Source: Flavobacterium sp. 90 (GTDB lineage: Bacteria; Bacteroidota; Bacteroidia; Flavobacteriales; Flavobacteriaceae). From it: a stretch of DNA of 64,000 nt. Where the stretch lies: assembly GCF_004339525.1 (NCBI RefSeq), contig NZ_SMGE01000001.1, positions 5,952,001 to 6,016,000 on the forward strand, written 5' to 3'. Below the pieces are notes generated by a model. The model did not search any database. It worked only from the letters and a program-made list of their open reading frames with translations, and was not told the origin of the DNA. How positions within the stretch are numbered: position 1 is the stretch's first letter; each line of letters starts with the position of its first letter. Position numbers and translations under genes: made by a program. Positions 1 to 7,516 of this stretch are shown here, piece after piece.

Positions 1-821
1 TCTCTTTTGTCAAAGTATTTAGCATATTGAAAAATTGCCATCGCAACTCCTAAATCTCCATAACACCAAGCCAGATTACTGTCGGTTTTGTCATTATTTA
101 CTAATTGACTTGGAAAATAAAATTCTGATGAAGCATCAAATCTAACGCTTAGCAAAAAGTCAATACTTTTATTTAAATATTGTAGTAATTTAAAATCTTT
201 CTTTCTATCAAATAATTTTAGCAGAACAAGAATTATAGACGGCACTCCATGCGCAAGTCCAAAAGAATATCCTTCTGTAGGATGTTCATCTTTTGCCAAT
301 GTAAAATCAACTTTCCATTTTAAAAAATTTGGATCATTCTCTTTTATTCTATCAATCGAAGCTAGCCAGGCGTCAAATAAATAATCATATTTAGACCCAA
401 TATTTTGTTCTAAAAGACTAAATACAACTCCTGTATTACCGTGCAAAAAATCTAAAGAGGTATCATTAGAAATAAATTCATGAAAAATTGAGTAGTCAAA
501 ATCGCTGATGTTATCCTCAAAATCAAAAAAATCTTCTTTCTCTAAATGATAAAGCGTATGCAAAATTCCGGCGATTCCAAAAGAAAAATTCAAATTATCC
601 GGCTCCTGAAAATAATCAAATAACTCCTGAACATAAGCTTCACTTTCATTTAAGCGTTCTTTGTGCTTAGAATGATAAGCCATGAATAATACCAATCCTG
701 ATTGTCCTAAAAACAAAGAACAATCTGATTCGTCGTAAGTGTCGAAGGATTTTGAAATTTCCTTTAGTTTTTTCTCTACTTTACTTACTAAATCGTCGTT
801 TTTTATAATTTTATTCCACAT
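1..821 (-). CDS. LanC-like lanthipeptide cyclase, C-terminus cut by window edge
   Basis: The frame is open from an ATG at 821-819 to the left edge, giving 273 codons. It looks like a LanC-family cyclase, the zinc enzyme that adds cysteine thiols to dehydrated Ser/Thr in class I lanthipeptides. Supporting motifs are the alpha-toroid Gly-rich turns (FGIAGIL, HGNTGV), an Ala-His-Gly at H191-G192, and Trp-Cys-Tyr-Gly at 252-255, the WCxG motif that carries the first zinc cysteine. The later Cys-His-Gly zinc motif would lie outside the window. The gene follows a GG-leader precursor on the same strand about 180 bp upstream, which supports a biosynthetic role. A stand-alone LanC-like protein is the alternative. 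LanB and a transporter, if present, lie off the left edge. Confidence 0.8.
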   Translation of the reverse strand, partial: MWNKIIKNDDLVSKVEKKLKEISKSFDTYDESDCSLFLGQSGLVLFMAYHSKHKERLNESEAYVQELFDYFQEPDNLNFSFGIAGILHTLYHLEKEDFFDFEDNISDFDYSIFHEFISNDTSLDFLHGNTGVVFSLLEQNIGSKYDYLFDAWLASIDRIKENDPNFLKWKVDFTLAKDEHPTEGYSFGLAHGVPSIILVLLKLFDRKKDFKLLQYLNKSIDFLLSVRFDASSEFYFPSQLVNNDKTDSNLAWCYGDLGVAMAIFQYAKYFDKR

Positions 822-935
822 TTGTTATACAATTAAATATCACTGAATTCTTAAAACAATTTTAATGATGCTATCAATATTAAAAATATGGGCATTCACG
901 TTTTCTAAAGAGTTATTACATTTTTTTATAATTTA

Positions 936-973
936 ACACCTTCCTATTTTTCAAGGATAAAACAGGAAGGTGT
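936..973 (-). promoter_or_regulatory. Hairpin between lanthipeptide precursor and LanC gene
   Basis: A perfect 10-bp inverted repeat (ACACCTTCCT at 936-945, AGGAAGGTGT at 964-973) with an 18-nt loop begins 26 bp downstream of the precursor stop. On the minus strand no T-tract follows, so it is a poor intrinsic terminator. It may be a processing, stability or attenuation hairpin that raises precursor mRNA relative to the enzyme mRNA. Confidence 0.5.
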
Positions 974-999
974 CTCAAAGTATTAAAAACCAAAAAAAC

Positions 1000-1161
1000 T
1001 TAGTAAGTACACAATAATCCGCAAGTATTGTTAGTTGACTTTGTTGTAGATGGTTTTTCAGTTTGTCCACCACCAACAACTTTAGTCATTTGTTCATTAT
1101 TTAATTTTGCAACGGTAACTTTGTTTAGAGTTAATTTACCTACGAATTTTACTTTTTTCAT
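1000..1161 (-). CDS. Class I lanthipeptide-type precursor peptide with GG leader
   Basis: A 53-residue ORF starts MKKVKFVGKLTLNK and carries a leader ending in Val-Val-Gly-Gly-Gly (residues 28-32). The core that follows has seven Ser/Thr and two Cys and ends TCGLLCTY. The Lys-rich start, the NKxTVAKLNxEQM-like leader and the double-glycine site match the Bacteroidota GG-leader natural-product precursor family. Thr and Cys in the core are what a LanB/LanC system would dehydrate and cyclise. The gene lies on the same strand as the LanC-like gene and upstream of it. It could instead be a precursor for another modification, but the adjacent cyclase makes a lanthipeptide most likely. It is short and easily missed; the overlapping plus-strand frame has no protein-like features. 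Confidence 0.82.
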   Translation of the reverse strand: MKKVKFVGKLTLNKVTVAKLNNEQMTKVVGGGQTEKPSTTKSTNNTCGLLCTY

Positions 1162-1329
1162 GTTAATTGTTTTTTATGTTTTTTGTATCGCTCCTTCACG
1201 TGGTTTATTCGGTTTAAGGTTTTCTCCTTTATGTTCCCTCAATTCTAAAAAATTGCAACCAACCCTTCTCTAACATTAATCATGTGCACTTGGTTTTTGT
1301 TAAAAAAGCAAATAATTGATAATTTTTAT

Positions 1330-1337
1330 CAAACTTA
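1330..1337 (-). promoter_or_regulatory. Candidate -7 box upstream of lanthipeptide precursor
   Basis: The minus strand reads TAAGTTTG, an exact TAnnTTTG Bacteroidota -7 element, about 170 bp upstream of the precursor start. No TTTG lies at the usual 19-21 bp upstream, so support is partial. Confidence 0.3.
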
Positions 1338-1365
1338 TAAAGAAGAGATGAATTGTATACATAGC

Positions 1366-1397
1366 AAAAACAACCTTTAACAAAGAAGGTTGTTTTT
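1366..1397 (-). terminator. Terminator after LuxR-type response regulator
   Basis: A perfect 12-bp inverted repeat (1366-1377 and 1386-1397) with an 8-nt loop and terminal T/A runs on both strands. It lies 33 bp beyond the stop of the response regulator and separates it from the lanthipeptide genes. Confidence 0.75.
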
Positions 1398-1429
1398 AGA
1401 TAAATATTGTTAATTTTTGAAAATTGGTT

Positions 1430-2086
1430 TTAAATAAACCCTTGTTTTATAGCTTCTTTGACCAAACCGGAATCGTCAGTCACGTCAAAAGCTCTTTTCA
1501 TTCTGATAATGCGTTTTTGGATTGCACTTGTAGTCAAAAAGATAACTCCTTCCAGTTCTTTTACTTTAAAACCTTTGGATAAATAGAATAGAATCTGACG
1601 GTTATAATCTTCAACCATTAATTCTTTTTTCCAGATGTCGTTAATGCAGTTTTGAACTGTAATACTTTTATATGAATTGCCTTGTAAAACCTCTGCTACA
1701 GCTTGTTGCAATTTATCCGGAGTAATATCATTTTTTATGATAAGTCCATCTAATCGCACATTTTTGTACAGTTCATAAACAACGAGAACTTCGGTATGTG
1801 CGGTGATCATAATAATTTTGCAATTGGGCATGATTTCTTTAATAAAACCAGCCAAATCACTTCCTGACAGAATAGATTTTTCTTCATATCCCGGCAAACC
1901 TTTATCAATTATAGCAATGTCAAATGATACTTTGGTTAAGGAAGTTTTCATAAGACAATTGTAAGCTTCCTCGCAATTATGGGCTTTTGAAAAAATAGGA
2001 GAATTTAATGCAAAAGGCGCCATTGAGAGTGCATTTATATAACCTTCTACGGTCATTGGATGATCATCTACTATGAGTACATTCAT
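1430..2086 (-). CDS. Response regulator, receiver plus LuxR-type HTH
   Basis: This is a 218-residue NarL/FixJ-type transcription factor. The receiver has the acidic start IVDD, the phosphoacceptor D61 in IIDKGLP, a Thr in MITAHT (about 94) and a Lys (118) in LIIKND. A C-terminal LuxR-like helix-turn-helix covers about residues 150-215 (LSKGFKVKELEGVIFLTTSA). The DNA-binding part is divergent from canonical LuxR HTHs. It is divergent from the LytTR gene at 2188, and a HisKA_3-type kinase, the class that phosphorylates NarL-type regulators, is encoded at 3525. The target genes are not shown by sequence; the lanthipeptide genes downstream are candidates. Confidence 0.85.
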   Translation of the reverse strand: MNVLIVDDHPMTVEGYINALSMAPFALNSPIFSKAHNCEEAYNCLMKTSLTKVSFDIAIIDKGLPGYEEKSILSGSDLAGFIKEIMPNCKIIMITAHTEVLVVYELYKNVRLDGLIIKNDITPDKLQQAVAEVLQGNSYKSITVQNCINDIWKKELMVEDYNRQILFYLSKGFKVKELEGVIFLTTSAIQKRIIRMKRAFDVTDDSGLVKEAIKQGFI

Positions 2087-2187
2087 TCAAACATTTTTTT
2101 TAAACTTTAACAAAACAAGCAGTTTTTCTGCAACAAAAAAAATATTTACTTGCCTAGCTTGCAGCTTTTTATTCTTACTATAATTTA

Positions 2188-2901
2188 ATGCGATTTTCTT
2201 TTCTTCTTATCGACGACAATGCCACTGATGTCAAGGGAACTCTGGAACTCTTTGACAATTTCCCTAATTATTTTTGCGCTGGTGTTGTCAAAGATAGTCA
2301 ATCAGCGATAAACCAAATTATAAAAATAAAACCACAATTGGTATTTTTTCGCATTTCTGCTAAATCTAATGATGCCAACGCATTCTTTAAAACTGTAACA
2401 GAGTTATTTCAGTATCTGGATTACATTCCGTATTTCATTGCATTGGCTTCAACGCCAGATTATGCGCTTAGTGCCATACAATCAGGATTTTCAGATTATA
2501 TGACTGAACCTTTACATTTGCACGAATTGGGGAAAATGTTATTTAAATTCGAAAAAAGAAATCCTCCAAATGTTGTATCAACAATTTGTATTAAATCTTA
2601 TAGCGATTATCAATTTGTTGATTTGCAAAACATTACCTATTTAAAAGCAGACAATAATACTACTGATATTCAAATGGATAACGGCAAAACGGTTAATGCC
2701 TATAAAACGCTGAAACATTTTGAAGGCACTTTGCCATTTTACTTTCTTAGAATTCATAAAAGCTACATCGTAAACATCAATCATGTATCGAGAATACATT
2801 TGAGCAAATCAAAGTGTTATCTTAATTACAATGAAATATTGCCATTTTCATTGACGTACAAAGACAATGTTGATGCAATAATCAGGAAAATCAATATTTA
2901 A
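2188..2901 (+). CDS. LytTR regulator with degenerate receiver domain
   Basis: This 237-residue protein has an N-terminal receiver-like fold (1-125) and a C-terminal LytTR DNA-binding domain (about 133-237; FVDLQNITYLKAD, FLRIHKSYIVN). The receiver has lost its chemistry. The position normally occupied by the phosphoacceptor Asp is Arg55 (LVFFRIS in place of LVFLDI), and the conserved Lys before the cis-Pro is Glu (YMTEPL). It should therefore not be phosphorylated in the usual way and may act constitutively or by ligand or protein binding. It is transcribed divergently from the LuxR-type regulator. Confidence 0.85.
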   Translation: MRFSFLLIDDNATDVKGTLELFDNFPNYFCAGVVKDSQSAINQIIKIKPQLVFFRISAKSNDANAFFKTVTELFQYLDYIPYFIALASTPDYALSAIQSGFSDYMTEPLHLHELGKMLFKFEKRNPPNVVSTICIKSYSDYQFVDLQNITYLKADNNTTDIQMDNGKTVNAYKTLKHFEGTLPFYFLRIHKSYIVNINHVSRIHLSKSKCYLNYNEILPFSLTYKDNVDAIIRKINI

Positions 2902-3236
2902 ATTTCGATGAAATTATTCTTTTTGATAGTTCTAAAAAACTAAGGATTTTAAATACTCCTATTTCACCACGCAGATTCTACTTAAAACTATTCTGGTAAA
3001 CAGGCTCACTATAACCTGCCTAAAATTCTACAATCTGTCTCTTATATCCGTTTAATTTGCAACAGATTTAACCAAAGAAGCTTCTAAAAATTGATATTGA
3101 AAATGGGGGAACATCTGCTTTTTTGCAGTGTCATTTTTAATATTTCAGAATGGTCAATTCCCGACTTTTCTAAAAAAGGTATTCCAATGTGGATAATGCC
3201 CAAATAAACCATTTTCTAATTTTTAACTATTTTCTA
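2902..3236. other. Intergenic stretch, no gene recognised
   Basis: I see no credible coding frame, RNA or repeat here. No exact TAnnTTTG box precedes the lipoprotein at 3237. A 34-codon frame from about 3103 has no protein-like features. Confidence 0.5.
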
Positions 3237-3437
3237 ATGAAAAAACTAATAACTCTTTTCGGCTGTTTAACAGCGATTATTTTAATGACATCTTGTACTG
3301 CAGACAGTGTTGAAGGACCAAATGCTGAAGCTTTGAATAAAGAAACTAAGATAACTCCTCCAACCAATAACGATAACCCAAATACTACATCTAAGCTTAC
3401 TGATGGGGTTGATGATAAAGATAAAGCTCAAGGTTAA
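3237..3437 (+). CDS. Small lipoprotein, unknown function
   Basis: The 66-residue product has a textbook lipoprotein signal (MKKLITLFGCLTAIILMTSC) with the lipid-attachment Cys at residue 20. A short, Asn/Thr/Asp-rich, probably disordered tail follows and ends DDKDKAQG. A Met 48 bp upstream is in frame but would put hydrophilic residues before the signal peptide, so the start at 3237 is preferred. The gene sits 88 bp before the TPR kinase and is separated from it by a strong hairpin. A role as a sensed or accessory envelope factor is possible but unsupported. Confidence 0.7.
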   Translation: MKKLITLFGCLTAIILMTSCTADSVEGPNAEALNKETKITPPTNNDNPNTTSKLTDGVDDKDKAQG

Positions 3438-3446
3438 GATTTTTTA

Positions 3447-3486
3447 ATTAATAACCAGATAATACTGTTATTATCTGGTTATTAAT
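3447..3486 (+). terminator. Large hairpin after small lipoprotein
   Basis: A perfect 18-bp stem (3447-3464 / 3469-3486) with a 4-nt loop CTGT begins 10 bp after the lipoprotein stop and is followed by a T-rich tract. It probably terminates or stabilises the short lipoprotein transcript before the kinase gene. Confidence 0.65.
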
Positions 3487-3524
3487 ATTTATTTTTGGAA
3501 GTATAACCACTATGTCCAAAACAA

Positions 3525-5534
3525 TTGAAAGCAAACTTTAAAATAGTACTGCTAATTATTTTTTTTCAAATTACAGCGTGCCAGGATGCACACAAAACTG
3601 ACGAATTAAAAAAAAATGTCACCATCGCTTTAAAAAATCTTGATTCTTCATCAGCGGAAAATGACGAAAAAGATAAAATAATTGACACACTCTACAATCA
3701 ATTATTAGAACATAAAAACGATTCGATCAATAGAAATCTTTATTTCAAAATTGCAAGCAAATATTATAGCATCGATAAATACAGCAAATTTCTGACTGTA
3801 GTTAAAAGTGTCCATAATTTATCTGTCGAAGCAAAAGATGATGCTCATATTGCTAAATCATTATATTTCTTTGGGGATTATTATGATGAAGAATCACAAT
3901 TGGACAGCGCTTTTAATTACTATTCTCAATCAGAAAAAGTATATTCTCAAATAAAAGATACGCTAAACATTGGCAGAACAAAATTATACAAAGCCGGAAT
4001 TTTGTTTGATGCCGGAATCTTTTCCGAAAGTGAAGCACAAGCTGTAGAAGCTTTGAGATTACTTATAAAAACGAATAATACACGACTAATTTATGAATGT
4101 TATGTAATATTGGCCATTTCGCTAAAAGAACTTAATAACAGTACAGAATCTCTAAAGTATTTTGACCTGGCTCTAAAACAATTAGAAAAACAGGAAAAAG
4201 AAGGTTATCCTAAAAGCAAAATCGAAAAATCGAGAGTATCTTGTTTTAACAATATCGGAAGAGTTTATGAAAAACTAAAAAATTATCCCGAAGCAATACG
4301 TTTATACAAAAAAGGTCTAAAAATAAAGGACATAAAAAACAAACATCCAAAATCATACGCGATGTTATTGGATAATCTTGCTTACTCAAAAATGAAAATT
4401 GGCGATTTTAAAGGTGTTGATAAGCTTCTGTTTGAGTCCTTAAAAATAAGAGATAGTCTCGAGGTGTCAATTGGTATTGCATCGAGTAAAATTAATATTG
4501 GTGAATATTATCTTTATAAAAAGGATAAAAACAAAGGATTAGCTTATCTGAAAGAAGGTCTTAAACTGTCTAAAGAAATTAAAAGTAATCTGCATACCAT
4601 TGAATCATTGAAGTTGTTAATGGCGAATGATTTAGAAAACAAAAACTTTTATACTTCTCAATATTTAAAAATTAATGACAGTCTGCAAAAAGTCGAAAGA
4701 ATTACAAAAGACAAATTTGCAAGAATAGAATATGAAACGGATCAGGTCGAAGAAAAAAATGAGATTTTATCTCGTAGAAATACCATTATTATAATTAGTT
4801 CCGGAATTATAATTCTCTTTTTAGGAATCTTTCTGATTATATATCGTTTACGAGTAAAAAACAAAGAGCTTTCTTTTATAAAAGAACAACAAGAAGCAAA
4901 TGAAAGAATTTATCAGCTTTTGCTAAAGCAGCAATCAGAAACAGAATGTGTGCGTAACGAAGAGAGAAATCGTATTGCGATGGAACTTCACGACGGAATT
5001 GTAAACAGTGTTTTTACAACGCGTTTTAATTTAATTCAGCTGGATTCTACTCAAGATGATAAAAAAGAACAACTTGTAAAAGAGCTTGAAAAAACAGAAA
5101 ATGAAATCAGAAGAGTTTCTCATAACTTAACGCAAAACCAACTTTTTGAAGATAATAGTTTTACTGATGTAATAAAAAATCTGGTAGAATCGCAACAAAA
5201 TCAGTTCAATACAAAGTTTGATTTCTCGGTTGATAAAGTTATAGACTGGACTCCGGTTTCAAGTACGAATAAAATACATATTTATCGCATCATTCAGGAA
5301 GCCTTGCAAAACAGTAACAAATACTCTAAAGCCGAAAGATGTTATATAATGCTTTTAAAAACCGGAGATAAAATTACCATTCGCATTTGGGATAACGGAA
5401 TTGGATTTAATTCCGAAAAAATAAAAGAAGGTATTGGACTGCGAAACATAAAAGAAAGAACGAAATCACTAAACGGAGAAATGAAAATAATATCCGAAAC
5501 AGGAAAAGGAACGACTATCGAAGTGATTTTTTAA
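3525..5534 (+). CDS. TPR sensor histidine kinase (HisKA_3/NarX-DesK type)
   Basis: The 669-residue kinase has an N-terminal signal with a lipobox-like ITAC (Cys19) and a long alpha-helical TPR region (about 40-400, several A-x3-LG-x-Y-type repeats). A membrane segment follows at about 418-440, then a coiled linker, a HisKA_3 dimerisation helix with H489 (ERNRIAMELHDG), and a C-terminal HATPase domain (EALQNSNKYSKA; DNGIGF; GIGLRNIKERT). The predicted start is TTG at 3525. No in-frame ATG precedes the signal peptide, and starting later would delete it. The sensor part should be periplasmic. HisKA_3 kinases pair with NarL-type regulators, so the LuxR-type regulator at 1430-2086 is the natural partner. 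Confidence 0.85.
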   Translation: MKANFKIVLLIIFFQITACQDAHKTDELKKNVTIALKNLDSSSAENDEKDKIIDTLYNQLLEHKNDSINRNLYFKIASKYYSIDKYSKFLTVVKSVHNLSVEAKDDAHIAKSLYFFGDYYDEESQLDSAFNYYSQSEKVYSQIKDTLNIGRTKLYKAGILFDAGIFSESEAQAVEALRLLIKTNNTRLIYECYVILAISLKELNNSTESLKYFDLALKQLEKQEKEGYPKSKIEKSRVSCFNNIGRVYEKLKNYPEAIRLYKKGLKIKDIKNKHPKSYAMLLDNLAYSKMKIGDFKGVDKLLFESLKIRDSLEVSIGIASSKINIGEYYLYKKDKNKGLAYLKEGLKLSKEIKSNLHTIESLKLLMANDLENKNFYTSQYLKINDSLQKVERITKDKFARIEYETDQVEEKNEILSRRNTIIIISSGIIILFLGIFLIIYRLRVKNKELSFIKEQQEANERIYQLLLKQQSETECVRNEERNRIAMELHDGIVNSVFTTRFNLIQLDSTQDDKKEQLVKELEKTENEIRRVSHNLTQNQLFEDNSFTDVIKNLVESQQNQFNTKFDFSVDKVIDWTPVSSTNKIHIYRIIQEALQNSNKYSKAERCYIMLLKTGDKITIRIWDNGIGFNSEKIKEGIGLRNIKERTKSLNGEMKIISETGKGTTIEVIF

Positions 5535-5598
5535 AGCTGTTTTCTACTATATTTTTAATCTCGCAAAGGCGCTAAGACGCAAAGTTCAAACACAATAT

Positions 5599-5698
5599 TG
5601 TCATTTCGACGGAGGAGAAATCTCCACAAGTAACTCCGCAACGCAAATTCAATCTTTGTGTAGCTTCTCGCGAAGATTTCTCCTCCGTCGAAATGACA
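5599..5698. repeat. Palindromic ~100 bp intergenic repeat, copy 1 of 3
   Basis: The ends are inverted repeats (TGTCATTTCGACGGAGGAGA and its complement). The core contains CAAGTAACTCCGCAACG and AATCTTTGTG(T)AGCTTCTCGCGAAG. Closely similar copies lie at 40757-40858 (same orientation) and 46223-46322 (inverted). All three are intergenic, as expected for a REP/MITE-like element. Confidence 0.85.
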
Positions 5699-5764
5699 AA
5701 CCTTTGCGATTTTGCGTCTTTGCCAGAGTTTTGGCTAAAGCCATTCAAATTGATCTTATATAAA

Positions 5765-5782
5765 CTCCAGCTAAAGCTGGAG
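5765..5782. repeat. Short palindrome CTCCAGC-TAAA-GCTGGAG
   Basis: A perfect 7-bp inverted repeat around TAAA, preceded by TTGGCTAAAGCCA, a second small palindrome. I believe similar motifs recur in Flavobacterium intergenic DNA; function unknown. Confidence 0.5.
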
Positions 5783-6074
5783 CCTCTTCAAAAAAATTGT
5801 GTTTAAGCTTTGCTTTTAAAAATCTTGAACAAATAGAAATACTACAGATTTCGAGTTTTTATTTCCACAAGAAAAAAAGTATGATAATAAGCCTAAAAGT
5901 GGATTATTAATCACCTCTTATTTCACCATTTTTCTCTAACTTAGCGCTGTAGATCTTAAAATATAAGATTAAAACTAACTTTTTTTGATAACGAACTGAA
6001 AGAAAAAGGATTACTATTTTCTCTGGTTTCTATTCAGAAAAGCATTTTATAATAATTTTAGTTAATTGAAAACT

Positions 6075-7484
6075 ATGAACAAATTTGATTTTGGAATTGT
6101 AGGACTCGGTGTAATGGGGCGTAATTTACTTTTGAATATTGCGAGTCATAACTTTGCTGCAGCAGGTTTAGATTTAGATACTGAGAAAGTTAATTCACTT
6201 CAACAGGAAGCTGATTCTGATCATATAATTGAAGCTACTACAGATGTTAAACATTTTGTATCGCTTATTCAACAACCAAGAGCTATTATGTTGCTGGTTC
6301 CTGCGGGAAAACCTGTCGACAGCGCAATAGCAAGTTTATTGCCTCACTTGGACAAAGGAGACATTATAATTGATGGTGGAAATACTTTTTATACGGATAC
6401 TGACAGAAGATTTTTAGAATTATCTGATAAAGGAATTCACTTCTTTGGAATGGGAATTTCAGGTGGTGAAAAAGGCGCGAGATTTGGTCCTGCAATGATG
6501 CCGGGTGGAGATCAGAAAGCATACGAAAGACTTCGCCCAATTTTTGAAGCTATTGCAGCAAAAGTAGATGGAGAACCTTGTGTAGAATATCTAGGAAACG
6601 GTTCTGCCGGAAACTATGTAAAAATGGTTCATAACGGAATCGAATACGGAATTATGCAGTTGATTTCTGAGATTTATGACTTGATGAAAAGAGGTTATAA
6701 TCTTGATGAAGAGACGATTCAGAAAACTTTTGAAGAATGGAACCAAACTCACGAGCTTAAATCTTATTTGATCGAAATTACCGGAAGTATCTTAAAAGAA
6801 AAAGACGAAGACGGAAGTCCGTTAATCAATAAAATTTCGGATTGGGCAAAATCTAAAGGTACAGGAAAATGGACTTCTCAAAACGCAATGGATTTGCAAG
6901 TTCCAATTCCAACAATCGATGCAGCAGTTTTTATGCGCGATATGTCTAAAACTAAACCGGAAAGAATTGAAGCTGCCAAAAAATTAACTTGGGAAGCTAC
7001 TAAAACTGATGTTAATACAAGTGAAGCAATTGCGGCATTAAAATCGGCTTTATATTTTTCTATCGTTGTGACTTATGCGCAAGGATTAGCTCAGCTTCAC
7101 ACAGCTTCTAAAGAATATAATTACGGATTAAATCTGGAAACTGTTGCCAAAATATGGCGTGGCGGCTGTATTATTCGTGCTGCTATTTTAGAAGATTTCA
7201 GAAAAGCATATGTTTCGAAATCTGATTTACCAAACTTACTTTTAGATTCTGGAATCGCTTCAGAATTAACAAATAACCAGGCAGGAATGAGAGCAGTTAT
7301 TCAATTTGCTGTTCAAAAAGGATTGCCTGTAGCCGGACTTATGAATTCATTGGCTTATTTTGATGCTTACAGATCAGAAAATCTTCCAACAAATTTAATT
7401 CAGGCACAACGAGATTATTTTGGAGCACATACTTACGAACGTACAGATGTTCCGGGTGTGTTTCACACAAAATGGTCTGAATAA
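6075..7484 (+). CDS. gnd: 6-phosphogluconate dehydrogenase, decarboxylating
   Basis: The 469-residue enzyme oxidises and decarboxylates 6-phosphogluconate to ribulose 5-phosphate in the oxidative pentose phosphate pathway. The N-terminal Rossmann motif is GLGVMGRNL. The catalytic-region motifs ISGGEKGARFGPAMMPGG and VKMVHNGIEYG are present. The usual GxGHxVKM appears as GSAGNYVKM, with Asn in place of the common His. Length matches the long (about 470 aa) bacterial family. The ATG at 6075 is preferred over an in-frame TTG nine bases upstream. It is the first gene of gnd-zwf-pgl, 32 bp before zwf. Confidence 0.96.
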   Translation: MNKFDFGIVGLGVMGRNLLLNIASHNFAAAGLDLDTEKVNSLQQEADSDHIIEATTDVKHFVSLIQQPRAIMLLVPAGKPVDSAIASLLPHLDKGDIIIDGGNTFYTDTDRRFLELSDKGIHFFGMGISGGEKGARFGPAMMPGGDQKAYERLRPIFEAIAAKVDGEPCVEYLGNGSAGNYVKMVHNGIEYGIMQLISEIYDLMKRGYNLDEETIQKTFEEWNQTHELKSYLIEITGSILKEKDEDGSPLINKISDWAKSKGTGKWTSQNAMDLQVPIPTIDAAVFMRDMSKTKPERIEAAKKLTWEATKTDVNTSEAIAALKSALYFSIVVTYAQGLAQLHTASKEYNYGLNLETVAKIWRGGCIIRAAILEDFRKAYVSKSDLPNLLLDSGIASELTNNQAGMRAVIQFAVQKGLPVAGLMNSLAYFDAYRSENLPTNLIQAQRDYFGAHTYERTDVPGVFHTKWSE

Positions 7485-7516
7485 AGAACTTTAAACAACA
7501 CAACGACAACACACAA

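Larger units (their letters stand above)
5535..6074. other. Intergenic region with repeats before gnd
   Basis: The stretch holds a ~100 bp palindromic repeat (5599-5698) nested between inverted arms related to GGCnnnAAGACGCAAAG (about 5570-5586 and 5708-5724). A short palindrome follows at 5765-5782. No gene is seen. No exact promoter box was found for gnd, although TAACTTAG near 5938 is one base off TAnnTTTG. Confidence 0.5.

Noticed and set aside
1028..1273. 81-codon plus-strand frame
   Set aside because: It lies antisense to the lanthipeptide precursor; the minus-strand peptide has a clear leader and GG site, while this one has no protein-like features.
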